64,000 nucleotides of DNA from an uncultured Lachnospiraceae bacterium (GCA_947631955.1 CANRNJ010000003.1:124001-188000), one strand, 5' to 3'; positions 9,060-17,950 are shown, numbered from the stretch's first letter. The notes: a model not told the origin generated them from the letters alone. Translations and numbers: made by a program.

Positions 9060-9743
9060 CTATGCCAATTTCTGTATTTTTTCACTGTGTTTCATAACCG
9101 TTTTCTTGATGATATCGATATCGCTCTGCATAATCTCTATCTTATCCGCATTGGACTGATATCTCTCGAAAGTTGACAGATAACAGGATTCAATCGTCTG
9201 AAGACGAGGAAGAACATTGTTTTCCAGTGTCAATTCAATCCTTTTCACGGCTTGATCTGTCTTTTGCTGTGATTTTTCCAGCCTTTTCACGGCCTGTTCT
9301 GTCTTCTGCTGCGATTTTTCCAGCCTTTTCACAGCCTGATCCGTCTTTTGCTGTGATTTTTCCAGTCTTTTCACGGCCTGTTCTGTCTTCTGCTGCGATT
9401 TTTCCAGTCTTTTCACAGCTTGATCTGTCTTCTGCTGCGACACTTCCAGTCTTTTCACGGCCTGTTCCGTCTTTTGCTGTGACGCTTCAAGTCTTTTCAC
9501 GGCCTGTTCTGTCTTCTGCTGCGATACTTCCAGTCTTTTTACGGCCTGTTCCGTCTTTTGCTGTGATTCCTCCAGTCTTTTTACGGCCTGTTCTGTCTTC
9601 TGTTGTGACGCTTCCAGATTACTCAGCCGCGGAAGAATATCTTCTTTCTGCGTCCGTTCTATCTTATCCAGTCTGTCATTCACAGGTTTGAGTTTTGTAT
9701 CCATCATATCTGAGATGGCGGTCAATAATGTGCTGTCTGTCAT
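9060..9743 (-). CDS. Repeat-built coiled-coil protein
   Basis: 227 residues. Residues 43-168 are nine tandem 14-residue units (two heptads) of the type LExSQQKTEQAVKR, varying at position 3 (A, E, V, K) and position 9 (E or D). The last four units alternate E/D, so expansion by 28-residue pairs is likely. The repeat is flanked on both sides by similar motifs, ILPRLSNLE and VLPRLQTIE. The N-terminus (MTDSTLLTAISDMMDTKL) and C-terminus (DIDIIKKTVMKHSEKIQKLA) are also helical. No signal peptide or membrane helix. A long parallel coiled coil is expected; function unknown. GAGGG lies about 11 bases ahead of the ATG. Terminated by a good hairpin, so it is a single-gene unit. Confidence 0.85.
   Translation of the reverse strand: MTDSTLLTAISDMMDTKLKPVNDRLDKIERTQKEDILPRLSNLEASQQKTEQAVKRLEESQQKTEQAVKRLEVSQQKTEQAVKRLEASQQKTEQAVKRLEVSQQKTDQAVKRLEKSQQKTEQAVKRLEKSQQKTDQAVKRLEKSQQKTEQAVKRLEKSQQKTDQAVKRIELTLENNVLPRLQTIESCYLSTFERYQSNADKIEIMQSDIDIIKKTVMKHSEKIQKLA
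9240..9617 (-). repeat. Nine tandem 42-bp repeats inside the coiled-coil gene
   Basis: 378 bases encode residues 43-168, exactly 9 x 42. Units differ by silent changes as well as at codons 3 and 9. There are no unique spacers, so this is not a CRISPR array. Copy number could vary between strains without breaking the frame. Confidence 0.95.
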
Positions 9744-9779
9744 TCTGTGCTGTTTCCCTCTTTGTTGTTTAGTGTTGCT

Positions 9780-9938
9780 TTTTGATGTTGTTTCCTTTTG
9801 CGTTGTTTTTTACGTTATTTCTTTTGATGCTGTTTCCTTTTTCGTTGTTTTTTTACGTTGTTTCTTTTGATGCTGTTTCCTTTTTCGTTATTTCCTTTCG
9901 CGTTGTTTCCTTTTGTGTTATTTTTCTGTGTTATTTCC
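9780..9938 (-). repeat. Purine-rich leader with degenerate 42-46-bp repeats ahead of the coiled-coil gene
   Basis: Written on plus, units start with TTTTGATGYTGTTTCC at 9780, 9822 and 9865 (lengths 42, 43, 46), with a partial unit to 9938. Each is made of roughly 14-base subrepeats. On the minus-strand transcript this gives an A/G-rich leader with several AAAGGAAA motifs resembling Shine-Dalgarno sequences. It contains no long minus-strand frame; short frames read Lys-Glu-Thr-Thr-like runs broken by stops at A-runs. Confidence 0.75.
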
Positions 9939-9971
9939 CCACCTGTGCCGCTCCAACTGTGTGGTAAACAA

Positions 9972-10001
9972 ATCATATCATGCGGTAATCATAAATGTAC
10001 A
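9972..10001 (-). promoter_or_regulatory. Candidate promoter of the coiled-coil gene
   Basis: TGTACA (9996-10001), 18 bases, TATGAT (9972-9977) on minus, upstream of the repeat leader. A TTGACA a little further upstream lacks a good -10. Between 9744 and 10184 I see otherwise only the repeat leader and AT-rich sequence. Confidence 0.35.
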
Positions 10002-10183
10002 GTCATTTTTTTGCTCTGTAAAAAAGCATTTGTCAATTTGCACAACACAATATCTTGTTATATGGTTTCAGATGGTTGCCTTTGTATACCAGATATAGTA
10101 TTGAATGGCAAATTATCGATATAACGATTATAATTTTTCTATAATTGTAGACTGCAAAAGAAAACTGCAAAGAATGACCGACA

Positions 10184-10231
10184 GAAAAAAAGACAGCCTC
10201 TCAGTCTGTTCTCAGCCCAAGAAACTGTCTT
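10184..10231 (-). terminator. Rho-independent terminator of the ilv genes
   Basis: AAGACAG (right arm on plus 10190-10196) pairs with CTGTCTT (10225-10231). The stem can extend to about 13 pairs counting G-U pairs, and is followed on minus by a seven-T run. It lies 115 bases past ilvC. Confidence 0.8.
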
Positions 10232-10345
10232 ATGTTTTGATCTTGTTTCAATTTTTCAAGTCAAATCTTTTGTATGGCAGACAGGTCAGTTATTGAATCC
10301 CGTGTGCAGTAACAGCATAGATATTGAATCGCGCAAGGACGCAGC

Positions 10346-11380
<1,035 letters not shown>

Positions 11381-11455
11381 TCAATACTTTTTTCTTTTTA
11401 ATAACGATATGTTATTGTTTATTTTGAGAGGGAACACCCTCCAATCAACATCTTT

Positions 11456-11956
11456 CTATTCGAGATATGTGACATTTTCAATGCCCCGGCCCAGTCCCGC
11501 AATGCCGGTCCTCGCAAGTTCCAATATTTCATAGCCGTCCAGAAGATTGATAAACGCCTCGATCTTATCCTGATTGCCGGTCAGTTCAATAATAAGGCTC
11601 TCCGGCGATACGTCGATGATCTTTGCGCGGAAGATATCCGCCACCGCGATAACGCCCTGCCTTTCATTGGCCGACGCCTTGACTTTGATCATGGCCAGTT
11701 CACGGTATACGCTCTGATTCGGTTTCAATTCTTTGATATCTCTGACATCGATCAGTTTCGCCACCTGTTTTTCGATCTGATCCAATATCTCGTCATCGCC
11801 CGAAGTCACGATCGTGATACGGGTAAAACGCGGGTCGGCCGTCACGCCTGCCGTAATACTGTCAATATTATAGCCTCTTCTGGAAAAAAGTCCCGAAATA
11901 CGGCTTAATACACCCGATGTATTGTCTACCAGCAACTGAAACACTTTTCTCTGCAT
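11456..11956 (-). CDS. ilvN: Acetolactate synthase small (regulatory) subunit, second copy
   Basis: 166 residues from the ATG at 11956, which has AAAGG at good spacing; a frame opening seven codons earlier has weaker support. N-terminal ACT domain (FQLLVDNTSGVLSRISGLFSRRGYNIDSI) with the usual Asn and Gly residues of the valine site, then the C-terminal ALS small-subunit domain (RELAMIKVKA...). Gives feedback control of IlvB. It is the second such gene in a row and has its own promoter at 12006-12034, so it may be expressed with ilvC independently of ilvB. The two copies are clearly diverged. Confidence 0.94.
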   Translation of the reverse strand: MQRKVFQLLVDNTSGVLSRISGLFSRRGYNIDSITAGVTADPRFTRITIVTSGDDEILDQIEKQVAKLIDVRDIKELKPNQSVYRELAMIKVKASANERQGVIAVADIFRAKIIDVSPESLIIELTGNQDKIEAFINLLDGYEILELARTGIAGLGRGIENVTYLE

Positions 11957-12005
11957 AATGCAAACCTTTCCGCACATGGCTGTCTACTGTCACGCGCTGT
12001 CAATT

Positions 12006-12034
12006 ATTGTATCAATTCAGATACCAAAAGTCAA
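12006..12034 (-). promoter_or_regulatory. Internal promoter for ilvN (second copy) and ilvC
   Basis: TTGACT (12029-12034), 17 bases, TACAAT (12006-12011) on minus, about 50 bases before the second ilvN. Strong consensus match inside the ilv cluster, in the 154-base gap after the first ilvN. Confidence 0.75.
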
Positions 12035-12110
12035 CCGTCAGGAGCCATCATCGCAGGGCGGCCAGAGCCGTCATTGAAACGCAGGATAAACAGTTTCCCC
12101 GCAAACCCTG

Positions 12111-12599
12111 TCAGGCATCCGTTTCCAGACATTTCTGCAGGGCCAGCGTCCCCGTCCTTGCGACCTCCACGATACTGATCGACTGCATCATATCGATCAG
12201 AAGGCGGATCTTTTCCGGCGTGTCACACAGCTGAATGATCATCGTCTTCTTGGACATATCCACGATCTGCGCCTTCATGACGTCACAGATCTCCATGATC
12301 TCGCGCCGGTTGCCCTTGTTATATTTTACTTTCATCAACATCAGTTCTCTGCTGATGCTGACGGTTTCATCAAACGTCTTGACTTTGATCACGTCCAGTT
12401 TCTTATTGAGCTGTTTCTCGATCTGTTCGATCGTCCGCTGATCACCGCTGCTGACGATCGTCATGCATGAGGTGGAAGGATCATCCGTTTCTCCCACCGC
12501 AAGGCTGTCGATATTGAAACATCTTCTGGAAAAGAGCCCCGCGACTTTGCACAGTACACCGGATCTGTTTTCCACCAAAACCGAATATATTTTTTTCAT
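12111..12599 (-). CDS. ilvN: Acetolactate synthase small (regulatory) subunit, first copy
   Basis: 162 residues. ACT domain YSVLVENRSGVLCKVAGLFSRRCFNIDSLAVG, then SRELMLMKVKYNKGNRREIMEICDVMKAQIVDMS, typical of IlvN/IlvH. It lies 39 bases after ilvB and is presumably co-transcribed with it. Compared with the second copy it has a Cys in place of the Gly at FSRRCFNID. A pair of small subunits may give different valine sensitivity or pair with different large subunits; only one large subunit is seen here. Confidence 0.94.
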   Translation of the reverse strand: MKKIYSVLVENRSGVLCKVAGLFSRRCFNIDSLAVGETDDPSTSCMTIVSSGDQRTIEQIEKQLNKKLDVIKVKTFDETVSISRELMLMKVKYNKGNRREIMEICDVMKAQIVDMSKKTMIIQLCDTPEKIRLLIDMMQSISIVEVARTGTLALQKCLETDA

Positions 12600-12638
12600 A
12601 ACCGATTCATCCTTTCCGTATCCGCTGGCAGGCCGTGT

Positions 12639-14255
12639 CTATTTCACCAGATCCATCGGATCGATGATACATTCCAACAGTACCGGACGGTTATCCGCCA
12701 GAAATTCATCGATCGTTTCCTGCGCATGTTCCATTGTGGCAAGACGCATGAATTTCATATCGTAGGCTCCTGCCAGTTTTTCCAGATCAGGGCTGCCCGA
12801 CAGATCCACCACCGAATAGTTGTCTTTATAGGTGTAATGCTGATATTCACGCACCATTCCTAGATAATTGTTTTTCAGCACGATCACTTTGACCGGTATA
12901 TCAAACTGCCGCATTGTGGCAAATTCCATCATAGACATCTGGAAAGATCCGTCGCCGCATACGGCCACCACCTGTCTGTCCTTATCCGCCAGTTTTGCTC
13001 CCATTGCTGCCGGGATGGAATACCCCATGGTTCCCATTCCGCCGGTAGTCAAAAACCTTCCGTTCTTGACGATATGATAGTTGCAGGACCATATCTGATT
13101 CTGTCCCACATCCGCCACATAGACGGCATCGTCGTTCAGGGATTCCGAAAGCATGCGGATGAACTCCGCCGGATCGACGTACGCCGGATCAGGTTTCCTC
13201 ACTCTTCCCATGGTCGCGCGGTATGTGTCCAGCGTCTTGATCCACTCTTCATGCGCGCAGGTGAATTCTTCTTCCATAAAATCAGCTATGATATGCTTGG
13301 CATCTCCGACAAGCGGGATCGTCGGACCGACGTTTTTACCGATCTCGGCGGGATCCACATCGATATGCACAAGCACCTTGTTTTCCGTGATCAGATCCGG
13401 CTGGCTCACGGCGCGGTCCGCGACTCTTGCCCCCACCATAATGAGCAGATCCGACTCGTTCATTGCGCGGTTTGCATAGGGGTGTCCGTTGTTGCCGACC
13501 ATCCCGTAATACATCGGATGTTTCGTGGGCATCACGCCGATCCCCATCATTGTGGAAACAACCGGGACACGGTGCTTTTCCGCAAAAGCCTTCAATTCTT
13601 TTTCCGCATCGCTCAAAAGCACTCCGCCGCCCGCGCAGATGATCGGGCGTCTGGCCTTTGCCAGTTCTTTCACCACTTTCTTGATCTGCACGGCATGTCC
13701 TTTAACGGTGGGTTTATAGGTGCGCATGTTGACTTCGCCCGGATACCGGAATCTGGAAATGACCGTATTCTGTACGTCGATCGGCACATCGATCAGCACG
13801 GGGCCTTTTCTTCCGGAATTCGCGATGTAAAAGGCTTCTTTGAATATCCGCGGTATATCATCCGCATCTTTTACCAGATAACTGTACTTTACAAACGATT
13901 CCACGGCGCCGGTGATATCCGCCTCCTGAAACACATCGGACCCCAGCAGCGCGCTGTTTACCTGTCCGGTAATGCATACGAGCGGTATGCTGTCGGCAAA
14001 AGCCGTAGCGATACCCGTGATGATATTGGTCGCTCCGGGGCCGGACGTTACTGCGCACACGCCGACCTGCCCGGTCACACGCGCAAGACCGCTCGCCGCA
14101 TGGGCCGCGTTCTGCTCTGTCCGGATCAGGATCGTATCGATGGGCGAATTCAGGATACTGTTATAAAACGGGCATATCGCCACTCCCGGATATCCAAACA
14201 CATATTTTACGCCTTCTTCTTCAAGGCATTTCACCATTGCGTCTGCACCTAACAT
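12639..14255 (-). CDS. ilvB: Acetolactate synthase large subunit
   Basis: 538 residues, ThDP-dependent. Makes acetolactate from two pyruvates (or acetohydroxybutyrate for isoleucine). The N-terminal ThDP Glu is in LIRTEQNAAHAASG near 43, and GVCAVTSGPGATNIITGIA follows. The central domain fits FAD binding (PTKHPMYYGMVGNNG). The ThDP motif GDGSFQMSMMEFATM...VLKNNYLG lies near 430-470. AAGGAG precedes the ATG. It starts only 11 bases after metH, so the two are co-transcribed, and it leads the ilvB-ilvN-ilvN2-ilvC series. Confidence 0.97.
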   Translation of the reverse strand: MLGADAMVKCLEEEGVKYVFGYPGVAICPFYNSILNSPIDTILIRTEQNAAHAASGLARVTGQVGVCAVTSGPGATNIITGIATAFADSIPLVCITGQVNSALLGSDVFQEADITGAVESFVKYSYLVKDADDIPRIFKEAFYIANSGRKGPVLIDVPIDVQNTVISRFRYPGEVNMRTYKPTVKGHAVQIKKVVKELAKARRPIICAGGGVLLSDAEKELKAFAEKHRVPVVSTMMGIGVMPTKHPMYYGMVGNNGHPYANRAMNESDLLIMVGARVADRAVSQPDLITENKVLVHIDVDPAEIGKNVGPTIPLVGDAKHIIADFMEEEFTCAHEEWIKTLDTYRATMGRVRKPDPAYVDPAEFIRMLSESLNDDAVYVADVGQNQIWSCNYHIVKNGRFLTTGGMGTMGYSIPAAMGAKLADKDRQVVAVCGDGSFQMSMMEFATMRQFDIPVKVIVLKNNYLGMVREYQHYTYKDNYSVVDLSGSPDLEKLAGAYDMKFMRLATMEHAQETIDEFLADNRPVLLECIIDPMDLVK

Positions 14256-14266
14256 AATTTCACTCC

Positions 14267-16741
14267 TTATTTTTCTTCCATATGCAGTATTTTCTTCGTC
14301 AGTTTCACGGCGTCCGCAGCGTCCTTGGAGTATCCGTCGGCCCCGATCTCGTCCGCATATTCCTGCGTAATAACGGCTCCGCCCACGATGATCTTGGCGC
14401 CTACTTTTTCTTTTCTTGCATACTCGATCACATGCTTCATCTGCTGCATGGTGGTCGTCATTAATGCGGAAAGCGCGATCACCTGCGCATGATGCTCCTT
14501 CGCCGCCTGTATGATCTTCTCCTTGGGAACGTCTTTTCCCAGATCGATCACTTTAAATCCGTAATTCTTAAGCATCAGGGCTACCAGATTCTTGCCGATA
14601 TCGTGGATGTCCCCCTCTACCGTGGCGATCACCACTGTGGGCATTTCCTGATCGGACTGTCCGGTCATAAGCAGCGGCTCCAGATACTCTATGGAAGATT
14701 TCATAGCCTCCGCACTGGAAATAAGCTGCGGCAGAAAATATTTTCCCTTGTCAAAAAGTTCTCCTACCTCGTTGATCGCCCGAAGCAGCACGCTGTCCAG
14801 AAGATCTCTTGCATCATGTCCTTCTTCCAAGGCTCTGCGGGTATCCTCCACAATGACCCCGCTGTTTCCCTTAAGCACGTCGGCATACAGTTTGTCCGTC
14901 ACGCTTAACGCCGTTTCCTGCATTCTGCCCGATCCGGCGTTATTCAGCCGGATCCCCGTGCTGGCCGCAGGCTTATCAACGCCCAGTGCCATGCGTTTTT
15001 CCTTCAGGGCGTCCGTCAGCTGAATATATTTTTTGTCCGCGTCCTTCTTATTAAGCAGCAGATCGGATGCGAACGCGCAGCTGACCAGCAGTTCCTGCGA
15101 AGGATTCGCTATCGCCATGGACAGCCCTTCCCGGATCGCCATGGCAAGAAATACCGCGTTGACATAGCCGCGTTCCGGCAGTCCGAAAGAAATATTGGAC
15201 AGGCCGCAGATCGAAGCCAGACCGTGCTCTTTGCTGTAACGGATCGTTTCCAACGTTTCCAGCGCCGCTTGTTTGTTGGCGCCGACCGTAGCCACCAGTC
15301 CGTCCACCACGATGTCTTCTCTGCGCATCCCAAGTTCCAACGCTCTGGCCTGTATTTTCTCAATGATTCCGATCTTTTCGTTCAGATCCTTTGGAAGCCC
15401 TTCGTCCGACAGAGGCAGGAGGACAAACATGGCCCCGTATTTACGGGCGATCGGGAGAAGCTCCTGAAATTTGCTCTTTTCATAAGAGATGGAATTGATA
15501 AGCGCCCGTCCCGGATATCTCCGAAGAGCGGCTTCCAACACGTCCACATGACTGGAATCCAGCGACAGCGGCAGGTCGGTGACATTCTCCACAGCTTCGA
15601 TCGCCTTGAGCATCATCGCCTTTTCGTCGATACCGCTCATGCCCATATTGATATCCAGTATCTCGGCGCCGCAGGCTTCCTGTTCTTCCGCAAAATCGGC
15701 CACCATCTCCATGGAACCGCATTTCAACTGCTCCTGAAGTTTCTTTTTCCCGGTAGGATTGATACGTTCGCCTACGATCAGGAAACGGTCGTTGAGATCG
15801 AAGGAAACCGTTCTGCGCTCGCTTGTCAAAAAGCGCCTGCCGGATTCTTTTTTGACCGAAACGGTCATGCCGTCCACCGCCTCTTTGGTCCTGCGTATGT
15901 AATCCGGTGTCGTTCCGCAGCAGCCCCCTATGATCGAAGCCCCCGCTTCGACCAGCGCCTTCATATGTCCGCCGAATTCTTCGGCTCCCATATCATAAAC
16001 CGTTTGTCCGTGATCGTCCAGATAAGGAAGTCCGGCATTGGGCTTGGCTATGACGGGTACACGGACAGCGTCCGCCATATCCCGCACGATCTCCGTCATT
16101 TTATCCGGTCCGGCAGAGCAGTTCACTCCTACCGCGGCGGCCCCCAGACTTTCCAGTACGACGGCGGCGGTAACCGCATCCGTGCCGTACAGGGTCCTTC
16201 CGTCCTCCTTGAATGTCATGGTCGCCATAACCGGCAGACTGCATACCTCCATGGCGGCGATAAGAGCCGCCCGCGTTTCCTGAAGGCTCATCATGGTTTC
16301 CACCACCAGAAGATCCGCCCCGGCCTCTTCCAGATAACCGATCTGTTCTTTGTATACGTCGATCAGATCTTCAAAATCAAGCCGGCCGGCCGGAGCCAAC
16401 TGCTCTCCCGTCATTGTGATATCGCCGGCAATCAGTGCCCTGCCGCCAACGGCCTCTCTGGACAGTGCGACCAGATCCTGATTGATCTTCCGGATTTGAT
16501 CCTGAAGTCCGTATTCTTTCAGTTTGATCCGGTTCGCGGTAAAAGTAGGCGCATAGACGATATTGCTCCCGGCATCGACAAACGCTCTCTGCAGTTCGGA
16601 CAGCGCATGGGGATTCTCCAGTATCCACTGTTCGGGACAGACTCCTGAAGGCATCCCTTTTTTCTGAAGATTGGAGCCGGTAGCGCCGTCCAGATAGATC
16701 AATTTATCCGCTGTAAAAACTTGAAATTCCTGCTTATTCAT
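14267..16741 (-). CDS. metH: Cobalamin-dependent methionine synthase, short form without activation domain
   Basis: 824 residues. Order of domains: homocysteine methyltransferase barrel (1-300) with zinc cysteines in VNCSAGP (208) and GGCCGTT (274, 275); pterin-binding barrel (about 310-590) with GERINPTGKKKL and DINMG; B12 cap (about 600-690); B12-binding Rossmann domain with the base-off motif EGDIHDIGKNL (His 713). It stops at 824, so the roughly 330-residue C-terminal SAM-dependent reactivation domain of E. coli MetH is absent, as in many anaerobes. A separate reactivase would be needed and is not in the window. Its start overlaps the lipoprotein stop by 8 bases and its stop is 11 bases from ilvB. 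Confidence 0.93.
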   Translation of the reverse strand: MNKQEFQVFTADKLIYLDGATGSNLQKKGMPSGVCPEQWILENPHALSELQRAFVDAGSNIVYAPTFTANRIKLKEYGLQDQIRKINQDLVALSREAVGGRALIAGDITMTGEQLAPAGRLDFEDLIDVYKEQIGYLEEAGADLLVVETMMSLQETRAALIAAMEVCSLPVMATMTFKEDGRTLYGTDAVTAAVVLESLGAAAVGVNCSAGPDKMTEIVRDMADAVRVPVIAKPNAGLPYLDDHGQTVYDMGAEEFGGHMKALVEAGASIIGGCCGTTPDYIRRTKEAVDGMTVSVKKESGRRFLTSERRTVSFDLNDRFLIVGERINPTGKKKLQEQLKCGSMEMVADFAEEQEACGAEILDINMGMSGIDEKAMMLKAIEAVENVTDLPLSLDSSHVDVLEAALRRYPGRALINSISYEKSKFQELLPIARKYGAMFVLLPLSDEGLPKDLNEKIGIIEKIQARALELGMRREDIVVDGLVATVGANKQAALETLETIRYSKEHGLASICGLSNISFGLPERGYVNAVFLAMAIREGLSMAIANPSQELLVSCAFASDLLLNKKDADKKYIQLTDALKEKRMALGVDKPAASTGIRLNNAGSGRMQETALSVTDKLYADVLKGNSGVIVEDTRRALEEGHDARDLLDSVLLRAINEVGELFDKGKYFLPQLISSAEAMKSSIEYLEPLLMTGQSDQEMPTVVIATVEGDIHDIGKNLVALMLKNYGFKVIDLGKDVPKEKIIQAAKEHHAQVIALSALMTTTMQQMKHVIEYARKEKVGAKIIVGGAVITQEYADEIGADGYSKDAADAVKLTKKILHMEEK

Positions 16742-17384
16742 TTTCCTGACCGTTCTCCTGTCCGTCTTCTAAGCCTGACTCCTGCATGCCGTCCTGCCCA
16801 AGTTCCTGTCCGCTGTCCTGTACGGGCTCCTGGCCGCTGTCCTGTACGGATTCTTCATCGGTTTCATTTTCCTGCGTCTGGTTCAGATATCCGCCGCCGA
16901 GGATACCGTCTTCCTCGATATAGGTTATCCCTTCGCCTTCAGGGATCTCCCCATGCAGGATCATGATGATATATTGGATACGAAGATTGGCTCTGTCATA
17001 ATACTGCCGGGCTGTCTGGGCAGTCACGTCATCATAAGGTACTGCCTCATATGCATTATGATACAAAGCGACTGCCTGTTTCATATTTTCGTCCGCTTCG
17101 TCGGCCAGACTGTCTACCGCCGAGAATTCTTCCGGCGTGTCCAAAGAAGCCATCCATGTGACGTTCGCCTGAAGCTGATCCAGATAGGATAAAAGCTGCT
17201 CCACCGCATCCTCGGCGGAAGCGTCGATGGAATTCATGCCTTCATTGCAGGATGCAACGTTTTCAAAGAACTGATTCATATCTTCCTGATAGTCCGTCAG
17301 TTCTTCATCCTCGCCGCACGCCGCCAGAACCGGCATACACATCACGCACATACAAATTAGAAACATTTTCTTTAAAGTCTTCAC
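16734..17384 (-). CDS. Small lipoprotein with acidic Gln/Gly-rich tail
   Basis: 216 residues. Lipoprotein signal MKTLKKMFLICMCVMCMP with lipobox LAAC (Cys 23). Residues 25-155 are a mostly helical acidic region of unknown family (EELTDYQEDMNQFFENVASC, YYDRANLRIQYIIMIL). Residues 175-216 are a low-complexity tail of imperfect QDSGQE/DGQENGQENE repeats, encoded by repetitive DNA. Its stop overlaps the metH start, so the two are translationally coupled, yet nothing shows a role in methionine synthesis. The start has GGAGGAGATC close upstream. Confidence 0.8.
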   Translation of the reverse strand: MKTLKKMFLICMCVMCMPVLAACGEDEELTDYQEDMNQFFENVASCNEGMNSIDASAEDAVEQLLSYLDQLQANVTWMASLDTPEEFSAVDSLADEADENMKQAVALYHNAYEAVPYDDVTAQTARQYYDRANLRIQYIIMILHGEIPEGEGITYIEEDGILGGGYLNQTQENETDEESVQDSGQEPVQDSGQELGQDGMQESGLEDGQENGQENE

Positions 17385-17484
17385 AACGATCTCCTCCGGT
17401 CTGACCGATCAAAACCTCTTATCCGCCGTTTCCTGCCCGCCCGCAGCCAGACCTGTGCCGCCGGGCGGTATAAAAGCCGTCCGC

Positions 17485-17589
17485 TTACAAACATAAAAAA
17501 GGGAGAAAGCAATAGATGCCGATAGCGCACAAATAAAGACAATCTCCCAGACAAAAAGCCTTGTTTTCTTTTTGAAGCGATACTCTCAT
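17485..17589 (-). CDS. 34-residue cysteine/leucine-rich small ORF, possible leader peptide
   Basis: Too short for routine calling, but it sits exactly where a gene should: GGGAGG stands 4 bases before its ATG and a consensus promoter starts transcription about 40 bases upstream. It encodes five Cys (13, 17, 21, 27, 33) and seven Leu in 34 residues, with a hydrophobic second half ending CFLPFLCL. It lies 100 bases before the lipoprotein-metH-ilvB genes. GC-rich inverted repeats lie between (for example CCGCCCG/CGGGCGG), but none is followed by a T-run, so attenuation is unproven. It could be a small membrane protein or a regulatory leader peptide. The rest of the 17385-17689 gap shows nothing else. 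Confidence 0.5.
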   Translation of the reverse strand: MRVSLQKENKAFCLGDCLYLCAIGIYCFLPFLCL

Positions 17590-17635
17590 AGATCCTCCCG
17601 CGCTATTTACACAACGTCTTTCCCAATATCTTAAT

Positions 17636-17664
17636 ATTGTAACATGGGAAATATGATGTTGCAA
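17636..17664 (-). promoter_or_regulatory. Promoter ahead of the small ORF, lipoprotein, metH and ilvB
   Basis: TTGCAA (17659-17664), 17 bases, TACAAT (17636-17641) on minus. It lies 25 bases past the stop of the HMA gene, so it starts a new unit. Confidence 0.75.
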
Positions 17665-17689
17665 CAGCTATCCGGGATTTTAGAAAGCC

Positions 17690-17908
17690 CTAGATCTCGA
17701 TCTCACAGTCGGGCTCCACTCTCCTGCATGCTTTCAGGACCTGTTTCATAACAGATCTTTCATCCGCCCCGTCGGCAAATTCCACTTTCATCTTCTGCGT
17801 CATAAAACTGACTACAGCCTCTGCGACGCCCTCAGTCTTATTGGCAGCTTCCTGCATCTTCTCCGCGCAGTTTGCGCAGTCCACTTCGATCTTATAAGTT
17901 TTGCTCAT
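17690..17908 (-). CDS. Heavy-metal-associated (HMA) domain protein, putative metallochaperone
   Basis: 72 residues from the ATG at 17908, preceded by GGAGGG; the frame stays open upstream into the arsR gene but only this start has a ribosome site. The metal-binding motif is CANC at residues 11-14 (KIEVDCANCAEKM), and the length of one betaalphabeta-betaalphabeta HMA fold matches. Usual partners bind Cu(I), Zn or Cd. It lies directly behind an ArsR/SmtB-type repressor, so the pair is probably metal-regulated. No P-type ATPase or other efflux pump is adjacent. Confidence 0.88.
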   Translation of the reverse strand: MSKTYKIEVDCANCAEKMQEAANKTEGVAEAVVSFMTQKMKVEFADGADERSVMKQVLKACRRVEPDCEIEI

Positions 17909-17916
17909 ATTACCCT

Positions 17917-17950
17917 CCATTCCGGAGCGTTTACGCTCCATTGCGCTCCG
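17917..17950. repeat. Hairpin-forming sequence before the HMA gene
   Basis: GGAGCG-TTTA-CGCTCC (17924-17939) is a perfect hairpin, and CGGAGCG can pair instead with CGCTCCG at 17944-17950. The stretch CCATTCCGGAGCGTT (17917-17931) recurs exactly at 28491-28505. It sits just ahead of the HMA ribosome site. Confidence 0.6.

Noticed and set aside
9240..9617. CRISPR array
   Set aside because: Repeats are contiguous, without unique spacers, and encode a heptad protein.
13074..14252. 392-codon plus-strand frame
   Set aside because: Antisense shadow of ilvB.
15224..16648. 474-codon plus-strand frame
   Set aside because: Antisense shadow of metH with shadow-type composition.
17385..17484. SAM riboswitch, T-box or transcription attenuator before the lipoprotein and metH
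   Set aside because: I could not recognise a riboswitch core or T-box sequence, and the GC-rich inverted repeat CCGCCCG/CGGGCGG is not followed by a T-run.
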